Origin: Cololabis saira
Lineage: Eukaryota > Chordata > Actinopteri > Beloniformes > Belonidae
DNA: 64,000 bases
Reading direction: 5' to 3'
NCBI RefSeq assembly: GCF_033807715.1
Contig: NC_084596.1
Span: forward strand, 29,214,879-29,278,878
Shown here in pieces: positions 1 through 9,300 of this stretch. Both the position numbers and the translations under genes were made by a program. Under the pieces are notes generated by a model. That model worked only from the letters and a program-made list of their open reading frames with translations, searched no databases and had not been told where the DNA came from. Position 1 is the first letter of the stretch, and the number at the start of each line of letters is the position of its first letter.

Positions 1-860
1 CTCTGGCATCTTCAATACGGTCTTATTCTGTCGTCTGGGTAGGATGACCGGTCCAAGATGGCGGCCTTATTTCTCACGCCCCAGCGGCCGATGAGGCGTC
101 TATGTATATATGTCTATGACAAATATGCCCTCTACGAAATGTTGACGTTTAATTTCCGCCTATATAGTACTCCATTTAACAGAAATACTCCCCTCACTGC
201 TCATAGTCATATCCAGTAGCAGAATCATGCGCTGACTTTATGAAAATAAGCCAATGGGCTGAAGTGCAAGCCCGTGTCTTTTGTTGTGAACTGGCTGAAA
301 ACTTTTGAGCTCCTTCAGCAGTTAGAGCCTGGTTCTGTTTTCACTTTAAAAATGACAGATATAAAGACACAATGAGAACATGCAAACCCCTTTCCTTTTC
401 AATTTAAGATCATTTCAATATCTTAAATCGTTTTTTGTTCTTGTTTTTGGCATGAATCTTTTATAACACTTGGAGATTGTTCTGGATATGTGCATGGATA
501 TCAGCATCCTCCTATTGCCCTTTTTTGTTTGTTGCCATAAGTGCCTTTTTATTATTTTGCTCTTTGTTTCTGACGTGTTGGTATTTGGACTTTCAGTGGC
601 TGATTTTTGTTTCTATTGTTTTAATAAAAATGCCTTATATTGATGAAGTTATAAACTGTCATTTTAGTAGGGAAAAACTGGGTTGTGTTTATATTCAATA
701 AACATCCAATTTAGCTGGTAAATCTTGTGTTGCTATTGGTAAATGGAGTCTGCTGACTTCTCCCTTCTCAGTTCCACCCAAAATAATTGAAAGCAGTGGT
801 GTGGAGTTTTATAATTATTTACATTTTATGAGTAACTAAACTTTTTGTATTTCCTTCAAG
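1..860. other. Left flank, probably IBA57 intron 1
   Basis: No coding exon is recognised here. IBA57 exon 2 begins at 861 with a partial codon, so this is most simply the 3' part of intron 1. The segment 55-66 reads aagatggcggcc, a good match to the YY1 core-promoter motif. It opens a short 51-codon reading frame (58-213) that does not resemble the missing IBA57 N-terminus. The stretch around 40-120 could also be a dispersed repeat end. The rest is AT-rich and featureless, ending in a pyrimidine tract and AG at 859-860. Confidence 0.5.
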
Positions 861-1719
861 TCTGAAAGAAGCAGGAGGAGCCCCTGGGGTTTTCCTGGAA
901 TGTGACACCACCGTTAAAGACTCCATTTTAAGACACTTGAAGGTGTACAAGATACGGAGACAGGTCAATATTAGCCCCTGTCCAGACCTCTCTGTGTGGG
1001 CAGTGCTATCCAAAGAAAACCAAAATCAAGAGGCTGGTAAACCCGCGCTTTCTGCCCCTGAAAAAGCTCTGGTATGGGACGCTGATCCTCGAACTCTGCA
1101 CATGGGTTGGAGATTGGTGTTGCACAGTCAAGTTGACCCCCTGGATGTTGTTGTATCCTGTCAGAAGGGAGACACGGAGGAATATCACAGACATCGATAT
1201 GCAATAGGTATGACCATTATATAACTATGCAGTGAGTTTATATTATATAAAACATAAATGAGTGGGCAAGTGTGCATATGCATGAGTGTGTGTACTTCAG
1301 GTTTTGTTTGCTGTCATTGTTGTCTAGGACTTCCTGAGGGAGTGAAGGACCTTCCTCCTGGAGTGGCACTACCGCTAGAATCAAACCTCGTCTACATGCA
1401 GGGGATCAGCTTTAGCAAGGGCTGTTACATCGGCCAGGAGCTCACGGCCAGAACTCATCATACTGGTGTGATTCGGAAGCGCCTCATGCCAGTGAGATTG
1501 TCATCTCCACTCCAAGACCTCAAGGAAGGAGCAGAACTGCAGACAGAGTCGGGGAAGCCAGCTGGAAGGCACCGAGTAGGGGTTGGGGAACTGGGTCTAA
1601 GCCTGATCCGCACGGCTCACGCCAAAGAGGTGTTGATGGTCAAATCTTCCAAAGACACCACTGTGACACTTGAGGCCTCCGTGCCAGACTGGTGGCCTAC
1701 AGATGTGAAAGTCAGCTAG
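861..1719 (+). CDS. iba57: IBA57 (mitochondrial Fe-S cluster assembly factor), C-terminal two exons, partial
   Basis: This is the C-terminal part of IBA57, a folate-binding, GcvT-like protein. It works in the mitochondrial matrix with ISCA1/ISCA2 in late assembly of [4Fe-4S] clusters for proteins such as aconitase and lipoyl synthase. Two exons are visible: 861-1207 (acceptor AG at 859-860, donor GT at 1208) and 1328-1719 (acceptor AG at 1326-1327, stop TAG 1717-1719). The split codon across the junction gives Gly-Leu-Pro-Glu, as in the human protein. About 245 residues are present. The family signature [15 protein letters not shown], with its conserved Cys, is intact at the start of the last exon, and the C-terminus ends [13 protein letters not shown], like the human one. 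Exon 1 (mitochondrial signal and first ~100 residues) is not in the window. The gene converges on JMJD4, with about 445 bp between the stops. Confidence 0.95.
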
Positions 1720-1909
1720 AGAGGATGTGTTGCAGCTCCTTGAAATGTGACATGTATAACAACTGACAGTTTTCTCATTGACAGAACCTTGAAGTAGTAT
1801 GTTACACTGTCATGCTAAACAGTTTCGTCTGAACCAAAACCAGTTTGAGAGATTTTCTGATTTTATAAAGTATTATTTATCACAAAGTTATGGTGTTTCA
1901 GAATTGTAT

Positions 1910-1915
1910 AATAAA
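1910..1915 (+). terminator. Candidate IBA57 polyadenylation signal
   Basis: A canonical AATAAA lies about 190 bp after the IBA57 stop codon and before the JMJD4 polyadenylation signal on the other strand. It is the first such hexamer downstream of the stop. The choice is inferred from position only. Confidence 0.5.
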
Positions 1916-2085
1916 GGATATAGTATTCACCATGTGGCATTGATGATTATTCAATATTTATGGGAAATAACAACACAAAATATGTTTGTTTTAGATTATT
2001 TATGTATCTTTCTTTTAGTGCAAAAACAAAATCTAGACATTCACAAACAAAATGTAAGACTGCAATGACTTTAAAGCCTTTTATC

Positions 2086-2091
2086 TTTATT
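2086..2091 (-). terminator. Candidate JMJD4 polyadenylation signal
   Basis: TTTATT on the plus strand reads AATAAA on the minus strand, about 74 bp after the JMJD4 stop. IBA57 and JMJD4 would thus end within about 170 bp of each other in a tail-to-tail arrangement. Confidence 0.55.
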
Positions 2092-2164
2092 TTTTAACAC
2101 TGAACAAAATGGGCACTTTTCATTCAAGCTTCTGCCAGGTGATAACATGGTTAAGACAGGTGCA

Positions 2165-3816
2165 TCATTCCTGATAAAGCAGGTGCTGCCCTCTTGTGGA
2201 CTGTATGGTGTCTTGGATTTGTTGTAACATGATTTCTGGCTGCAAAGTCAATGTTGAGTGATCAAGCCGCTTAAAGTCTTCATTGCACAGGAGGCATTCA
2301 ATAAGGTGAGCCACTCTTTGTAGGTCGAAGGCAGCATGGTAAGGTCCAAGTGCGGTCAGGGTCTCAGACAGATGTCGTGAGTAATCGGAGGAGTCCCCAG
2401 ACGAGCAGGCAGTCAGGAAAGCCATCCGGTTTTCCGCGACGATTTTCAAGAAGGAGGCAAATTCCCCATAATTAATACCGGAGCAGGCCTTCATGATAAC
2501 CTAGGAGGAAACACATCCAGCAATCACAACTTAATTTGTTGTAGCAGCATTTTTCTGGGCAACAAGCAAACTTGCATGTGTAATACCTGGCAGTGCTGAT
2601 GCCATGAATCCATCGTGTTTTTCCACTCATCTATCTCTTTTTGAACAGATGACAGCTCATTCTGAAGGAATTCCCACATGATATCAATGTTGCAGCCATT
2701 CAGCCAATTATGATTAATCGAGATTGTATCCTCCTGGATGAAAAAAATAAACAGCAATACAGGATCACAAAAGTAGGAGTCGCTAAAATTTTTATTCTTT
2801 TATTCTCGACTCTTAGCTGATTTAAACAAAAAAATGTACCTGAACATATAGTTTATACAGTAGAACACTTAAAATCATACGATAGATGATTCTGCTCTAG
2901 CGGTTAACCAGTTCTCACCAGATTATAAACTTGATGGTGCCAGCCGCTTGGCACAAAAATGATTTCACCTGCCTCTTGAATGATTTCAAGAGGTTGGCAG
3001 GCTTCTTCGAAGTGTGGAAAAAGGCCTCTGTCTTGAAGTTCAGTTGACGTAACATCATAAGGAAGGTTACCATGAGTGTCTCGTAAAAAGTCCTCCTGAC
3101 CCGGAGGGTACAGGAGCCACTTCTTCCTGCCACAGATGTTTGCAGACCAGCTGTAGGAGCGGAATACATCGGCATGGAATGGGGTCCTAGTGATAAAGGA
3201 CACTGGATTATAAGAAAGAAAAAAATCTAACAACATGAAATATGAGATTTACCAATCTTATGTTTAATACGTCATACCATGAGCCTTTGGGTCCCATATA
3301 GACAAACCGATAGTCATCCACCTCCAGGGTATCCCAGTATTCATTGAGCCAGTCTGAAGAAAAGAAGACTGGTGTGGTGTAAACATTATGGTCTGGAAAG
3401 TCCCTGTCAAACAATGTGACATTCACAAGACTGGGTCAGGTTACTTTGAAATTGTATTCATTAATACATAGAAATTACTATACAATACTGGTACTTACAT
3501 ATAGTTATATAATCAAATGTGTTGCAAACATACATTTTTTTTAAAGTATTGTTGGATTATGTAAAAATTAAATGATCGTTAATGAGTTAATAAGACTATT
3601 TATCATTAACAAGCACATTAGTTGATATGACAAAATGTGAGTGTAGAAAATCTGCACTGTTATTGGCTAAAATAATGTGAATTTGAGAAAATCTAGTAAT
3701 TTGTTGTACAGACATCAAACAAATCAGCTCTAGATGCTGTGCAATTACTTTTTTATAGAGATTATGCATCCATTCATACACTCATCCACATTTATACAGA
3801 TGTATCATAATATAAC

Positions 3817-3883
<67 letters not shown>

Positions 3884-4490
3884 TGTAATCTGACTGTAAA
3901 CTAGAATCAATGTGAACTGTTTGGACAGGAAAGTCACTTGAATGTCCTGCGTTATACAAAGATATTGAATTCAATTACCTTGTCATATGCCAATCTTTAA
4001 GATAAAGGCATCCTTTGGGCGATGAGTGTCCATTCTGGATGTATTCCTTCCAGTAGTGTGCAAATTCTTTAAATGGCATTACTTGTTTAGGATTGGCATT
4101 GTATTCCTTCGTATTGCAGTTTGCAACTGGAACAGGAGTCTCATCTATGGGGGGGACATACACAAATGAACCACCTTACATGCCACATGTCATTTGTAGC
4201 TGCAACCTGCTTATGCTTAAATGAGGATTTCATTTACCAAACTCTTGTAGCAATTTCTGGAAATTAGGTTTGCCCTCCTCAGTCACCCACTCTCTTCTAC
4301 ATTTCCAGTCCTCTGTGAACCTTTTTGAAAACATGCATGGGTGATTGGGTAGCAAATATTTCTTGAAAAATTTAGAATAGCCCAACTCCTTGTCGATGTA
4401 ATCTACAAAATGCGAGGACCAGAACTGCTGGTAGGACTGTGTGGGTATGGTGACCAGGCTGCTGCAGTAGCGGTACGCATCCCTGTCCAT
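2165..4490 (-). CDS. jmjd4: JMJD4, JmjC-domain 2-oxoglutarate/Fe(II) oxygenase (eRF1 lysyl hydroxylase), six exons
   Basis: JMJD4 is a JmjC oxygenase that hydroxylates a lysine in the NIKS motif of the translation termination factor eRF1. Exons in transcript order on the minus strand: 4490-4238, 4144-3979, 3403-3278, 3186-2919, 2733-2587, 2500-2165, all with GT-AG borders and consistent phases, giving 431 residues (human about 417-463). The start at 4490 is chosen because it lies in a strong Kozak context (accaccATGG); an in-frame ATG five codons upstream is weaker. The Fe-binding HxD is His186-Ala-Asp188 (TPFHAD), and the distal His is in SGWHHQVYNL (His265/266) at the end of exon 4, followed by DTISINHNW in exon 5. 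Exons 2-3 carry the typical VPVANC and SSDWLNEYWD segments. The gene is head-to-head with SNAP47. A (TG)n microsatellite lies in its second intron. All key residues are present, so it is probably functional. Confidence 0.96.
3819..3880. repeat. (TG)n microsatellite in JMJD4 intron 2
   Basis: About 31 uninterrupted TG units lie inside the intron between JMJD4 exons 2 and 3. The open reading frames of repeated Thr-His across it are artefacts of the repeat. Confidence 0.95.
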
Positions 4491-4658
4491 GGTGGTAAAC
4501 GACACTTAGCGCGTTTAGCTGCCCCGGTAAAGTGCTATTACTCCCTTTTACAGACAAATTTGAAATATACTTCGAGATGCAAACTAACCTATATAAAAGC
4601 GAGCGTTATATTTCTCTCCATTTGTGACAACAGGTCGCCATACGATCTATACGCATAA

Positions 4659-4765
4659 AGCCTAAATTATGGTTCCGCGTTAAATCGACGCAGAACTTAC
4701 GGCGAAGGGTACGCGTCGACGCGCAGCGGCTCTGCGTTGGTGTAACGCGGACCATAAATCAGCCT
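4659..4765. mobile_element. Palindromic miniature inverted-repeat element in the shared promoter
   Basis: The two halves are imperfect inverted repeats of each other. The left end reads agcctaaattatggttccgc and the reverse complement of the right end reads aggctgatttatggtccgcg. The centre is a perfect palindrome, gcgtcgacgc, at 4713-4722. The size (107 bp), near-complete palindromy and high CpG resemble short foldback DNA elements dispersed in teleost genomes. No clean target-site duplication could be assigned, so the superfamily is left open. Confidence 0.6.
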
Positions 4766-4987
4766 TACGAGCACCGCACGCTCTTATGACGCTGTAGCTC
4801 CTTCTCCTCAAGGCACAGCTCCATTCATTGACGGTATTAATTTATTTTGACGCTAATAATCAAAACTATCTTGTCAAACCACGGCCCTCGCTTACTATTC
4901 TTATCCTCCTGAAACCTTATACTGCAAGTGTTGTGTGCCAGTAGCAGAATGTTCAAGTCGGACAGTAAATAGAGACGTACTCGAGTG

Positions 4988-5001
4988 TGACGTCACTTCC
5001 G
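4988..5001. promoter_or_regulatory. CRE plus ETS-like composite motif
   Basis: TGACGTCA (4988-4995) is the consensus CREB/ATF site. It overlaps by one base the ACTTCCG sequence of an ETS/GABPA-type site on the minus strand. It lies about 500 bp upstream of the JMJD4 start codon and about 210 bp before the SNAP47 first splice donor. This is a motif match only; occupancy is inferred. Confidence 0.45.
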
Positions 5002-5100
5002 TAATAAACATCACAGATTTCACATCAGAGAGTGGATATTATTACGAGCTAACCTGATGTTTACCGCGCTGACGACAGTTTGTGCGCCGTGTGAAGGATA

Positions 5101-5210
5101 TGCTCTTACCAAGAGGGAGTAGAGAGGATTAGAAATATTCAAGGTTGTAACAGTATGGTGACGCACTTATAACGCTGTCGGTGTGAACGCCTCGTCTGAG
5201 CTCATCTGCT
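5101..5210 (+). other. snap47: Inferred SNAP47 noncoding 5' exon (3' boundary only)
   Basis: A strong donor, ct|gtaagt, occurs at 5210/5211. A matching acceptor with a pyrimidine tract, ttttctgtcag, ends at 6321, just 25 bp before the SNAP47 start codon. Together they suggest a noncoding first exon spliced over a ~1.1-kb intron. The donor position is read from sequence; the 5' limit given here is arbitrary because no transcription start can be seen. Confidence 0.5.
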
Positions 5211-5253
5211 GTAAGTTTGTACCTCATCACACTGATCACACAGTACACAGGGA

Positions 5254-6244
5254 TAGGCCTGGGTTGAACAAAATAGATTTCCCAATTCTAAATCGATTAT
5301 CATATTAATTCTTAAAAATCGATTCATATGTCTAAAGATCGATTTTTTTATTTTTTATTTATTTATTCTTTTATTTATTTATGTATTTGTTTTTTTTTCA
5401 TCATTACATTACAACTTTTGGTTATTTTTTTGTTTATCCCCAAAAAAATGAATGTTTTCTTGGACACGAGAATAACTGGTGCCATGTTTTTGCCTTTAAA
5501 TACTGTATGTTTAAAGGTATGAAAACATTAAAGTGTTAGGTTATAATTGCATAAATTGTCTATATTATATATTATCTATAGATTATACATATTTTGTATA
5601 TAATTTTTGTATTTTTTATATATTTTTTATCTCTGACTTTTCAGTCTTTTACCCTCCCCTGCATGTTTGTGCTAAGTGTACTGCTGACAACAAAAATAAG
5701 TTTCCCCACTGAGGGAGAAAATAAAGGATATCTTATCTTATCTTATCTTATCTTATCTTATCTTATCTTATCTTATATTTCATTACTTTATATACTGTCT
5801 TGGGGTTACATTTGCAAAAAATGATAAAAACCGAATGCTCAAAAATTAAAAACCAAAATAGACCGAAAATGGAACAAATAAAAACGGAATGTGGGAAAAA
5901 ATAAAACCGATTTCATCCGTCTCTGTTTGCTGCCCTGGATCTGTTTGGTAATTCTGACCCACATGATGTTTCTGGAAGCAGTTCTATCAGCATTCTGGGA
6001 GCTGATTGGTCCTTACAGCATCATTAGCTGCCAATACTTGCTGTTTAATCTCAATATAATACTAGCAGTAATATTTTGCATAACTACAGTCATATAATTC
6101 ATGCAACAGCTCAAAAAACAGTTTTAATAACAGTAACCCAAATCAATATCAGAATTGGATCGAATCAAAGTGTGATAATCGATTCTGAATCTTAAGAATC
6201 GGAATCGAATCGATTCTTGACATTTGAATCGATCCCCAGCCCTA
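5254..6244. mobile_element. hAT-type non-autonomous element in the SNAP47 5'-UTR intron
   Basis: The ends are inverted: taggcctggg at 5254 and, reading inward on the other strand from 6244, tagggctggg. They are flanked by an 8-bp target duplication with one mismatch (cacaggga 5246-5253, cacagggg 6245-6252), as expected for hAT transposition. Sub-terminal regions carry many inverted copies of atcgatt-type words (for example tcgattatca near 5300 and near 6180). There is no transposase ORF. The interior contains a LINE-like 3' tail and a TTATC-type microsatellite, suggesting a nested insertion. It fills most of the intron between the noncoding exon and coding exon 1. Confidence 0.7.
5660..5775 (+). 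repeat. LINE-like 3' tail with (TCTTA)n microsatellite, nested in hAT element
   Basis: The text cccactgagggagaaaataa followed by about nine TCTTA units (5731-5774) resembles the 3' end of a teleost non-LTR retrotransposon that terminates in a short tandem array. The family (L2/CR1- or RTE-type) cannot be fixed from this short piece. Its place inside the hAT element implies that it inserted later or was captured. Confidence 0.45.
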
Positions 6245-6346
6245 CACAGGGGTGTGATGTAATTCTAGATTAAAGCAGCAGCTGCACGTGTATAATGAAG
6301 CTTGTTTGTCTTTTCTGTCAGGTTTATTTGAACATCTTCTTCCAAA

Positions 6347-9300
6347 ATGAGCCGGGATGTCCCCATCCACAGCTGGCCTGGTTCCTACTACATCAACAGC
6401 CAGAAGCGTTGGGAGACCGGGACCCTGTCACTCACCAGGACCACGGTGCGCTTCATCTCCAATCAGAGCAAGGAGACTCTGGCAAGCTTCCGCCTGTCCC
6501 GGATCATGGAGATCAAGATGGAGTCATCCAGTTTTATCTTCAGCACCCTCACAGTGCTCGAGGAGGGCAATGTGAAGCACTGGTTTGGTTCCCTGAAACC
6601 CAACCGGGTGGTGGTTTATAATGTGTTGGAGCATTTCTGGAGAGAGCGCTTACTTTCTCCCGGTTCAGAGGCTCGGGGGGCCGAGTATCAGCCCTCTAAA
6701 GGAAGAGAACTGATCAATCTAGTGGTGGGGGCCCAGAGGAGACTGGAGGACACTGGCGTAGTCCTCAGCCACCAGGGAGAGCAATTTGACAATATGATGC
6801 AGGGACTTGAAAAGATAGACTCTGATTTGGGCGTGGCTGATAAGTATTTATCCTAAAACATCCTTGCTTTAAGCATGTTTCGTCACATTGTGTCACAGAG
6901 AAAACAAACAGTGTAATTAACCTTTTCTATGCCTGACTGTCTTGCAGACTTTTATCAGAACTGGAGTCTCCTCCCTGGTGGCCTTTTGGCAAACTTCCTT
7001 GGAGGACAACACAAGAAGCCAAGGCTGAAGATGCTGCAAGAGCTGCAGCTGCCGCCTCGGCAAGCAGGGCGTCCGGTAAAAATAAGGTGATCGCAAGCAT
7101 CCCAGCAGTAGTGTCCAGAGGTGGAGATTCAGACTTGAAACCTGGATGTTTGCTGGTGCTGGTGTCCTCACTGGAGGTGCGGGACACAAACTGCCAACTC
7201 CTGCACCGATTTGAACGGAATGAAATCGATGAAATCAGAGTGCACAGTCCCTATGAAATTACAGTTAAACAGCGGTTTATCGGGAAACCAGATGTATGTT
7301 ACAGGTTCCTGTCTGCAAAGATGCCAGAGGCTATGTCCGTGTTAGCGATGCAGTACAAAAAGAAAGTGGAGCTCACAAACGAATACACAGCTTTCAAAGT
7401 GACTCCTCTTCCATCTCCATGTGATAAAGAAGAGACAAACTGGACTGAAGGTGAGGAACAGATTAAATGAAAACGTATCATTTTTTCCCCATTAGTTAGT
7501 ATACATTTGACCACTGAGTGGCAGTAAAGATCCATGTTTCTGCTCAAATACGTTTAAGTGTAGCCACATGTAAAAACATTTCATCATGGTTATTAGTGTT
7601 TCTCTTTGACAGAAATGTATTTTGATGAGTCACTTCAACCCGATTGCCTCAGTTGCTGTACTTTGGGTTTACTGTCTGGTTTCCTTCTAAACAACATATG
7701 CACTTTTTCACCATCTCCACCCATGGAGTCAGGTTCGCTGCCAAAGTGCCAAGACACTGAACTCCCAGTGGAGGTCCCAGCAGGAGAGCTGTCCCAGTTG
7801 CAGGTGCAAGTCCTCCAACCATCTGTCAGTCAGGCTGAGGCCCAGGAACTCAAGCAGGTGAGAAAGTTGGCTTCCCTTTGCTTGTACAAGATTGTGAATA
7901 CACTTTGGAAGTGTTAAGTTGTTTCATATCTACTTAAACAAGACTTGTATCACAAATATAAAAGCCCACATGTGCAGGCGGCAAATTGCCTCAAATAGGG
8001 TTAGGCAGCTGTTATCGTAAATAATCTTCTGGTTTCAGCAACATGTATTTTGATATTTCCATTCCAAACCACAATTTGCCGTAATGATTTTTTTTTTTTC
8101 ATCCTGTATGTTTAAAATGTTATTTGGTGAGACCACAAACCGAAGTCCATCCTGGTTTTAAGAGAGGAAAAGAAACATGGTCAGTCATTTGGTCAGGCTG
8201 TACAGCGCCTTTCCAGTCAGAACCTTACAATACGGAGAGCTGTTTCAGACATAGTCTGTGGTGGGAAGACCTGCAGTGACGCAAATTCAGACCTATGATT
8301 CTGACAATTTTTTATGTTTGTGAGTCACTGTTCCAGGTTTCTTAGACTTCGGCATTTTATTTAAAACTTTCAGAGAGCTGGTTTTGATTTCACCACACCA
8401 CATTTACACTTTATTACAGGACTGAGATGAATGAATAACAGTTTGTCAACATTAGCTGCATTAGTTAAGACTCTCCGACACCATGCCAATATCATAATGA
8501 CAACAATATCGTAAACAAGAGGTTGATAAACAAACCAACTGGTGCCAGAATATAAATGGCAGAGACTAATAAATATTTTAAAGTATAAGGATGTTTAATA
8601 ATACTGCGTATCTGTTTAACGTTAACACTTCAACGAATGTTTTTTTACAAGGAGTCCTTGAAAAAGTTTGATTGTCTGTAAAGTGTTGTCTTAGCTGCAA
8701 AGCTGCATAAAAAGTTCAGATAATACTCTATAATAAGGCCATATTCATATGCATTAATACGCTTTAATAATAATAATGATGTTATAATGCATCAATAATT
8801 CTTAACTAATGAATGACTTATTTTGTTTGATTACCTAATTTAAATCAATAAACTTAACATGTTTTGAATAAAGTAATTGTGTGGAAGCTTAGGAAAATAG
8901 TGAACAAGGACATAGCTGGGACTCTAATTATGTTTTTACCATTTGTGTGGTCAAAAACATAAGGACTACATTTGCCAAACAGAAAAAAATGAAATAAAAT
9001 CCTCTAAAATTAATAAAAACATTCTCCATCTTCCTAACTAGTAAGATTTAGTTATATATTTCACAAATGCCAAGCATTTGACTGATTATTGCATTGTTTT
9101 CAGCACTTGGTGACACATAAGTCTTTGTTGGGAGTACATTAGTTTTTCCGTTCACTTCATGAACAATATTTGATGGAGTCATTCGTATGACTCCATACCA
9201 CAAATGTTTACACTGTTTTACAGTAATCAGTGGTTCCCTTCTTTCTGCTGTAATAATAACGTTTAAATGAGTGTTTAAAATACAATAGACAAGCCAAGCT

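Larger units (their letters stand above)
4491..5210. promoter_or_regulatory. Bidirectional promoter region of JMJD4 and SNAP47
   Basis: This ~0.7-kb interval separates the JMJD4 start codon from the 3' end of the inferred SNAP47 noncoding first exon. It is rich in CpG compared with the surrounding AT-rich DNA. It contains a full CRE palindrome TGACGTCA at 4988-4995, directly joined to an ETS-like ACTTCCG (4995-5001), both common in bidirectional housekeeping promoters. No clear TATA box is seen. A palindromic miniature element (4659-4765) occupies part of it. Transcription start sites cannot be placed from sequence alone. Confidence 0.75.

Noticed and set aside
477..701. 74-codon hydrophobic frame left of IBA57 exon 2
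   Set aside because: No resemblance to the missing IBA57 N-terminus. It is AT-rich intron-like sequence with a chance open frame.
4691..4740. Bidirectional promoter palindrome as an origin or regulatory operator
   Set aside because: Imperfect palindromy over the whole 107 bp fits a foldback element better than a binding site.
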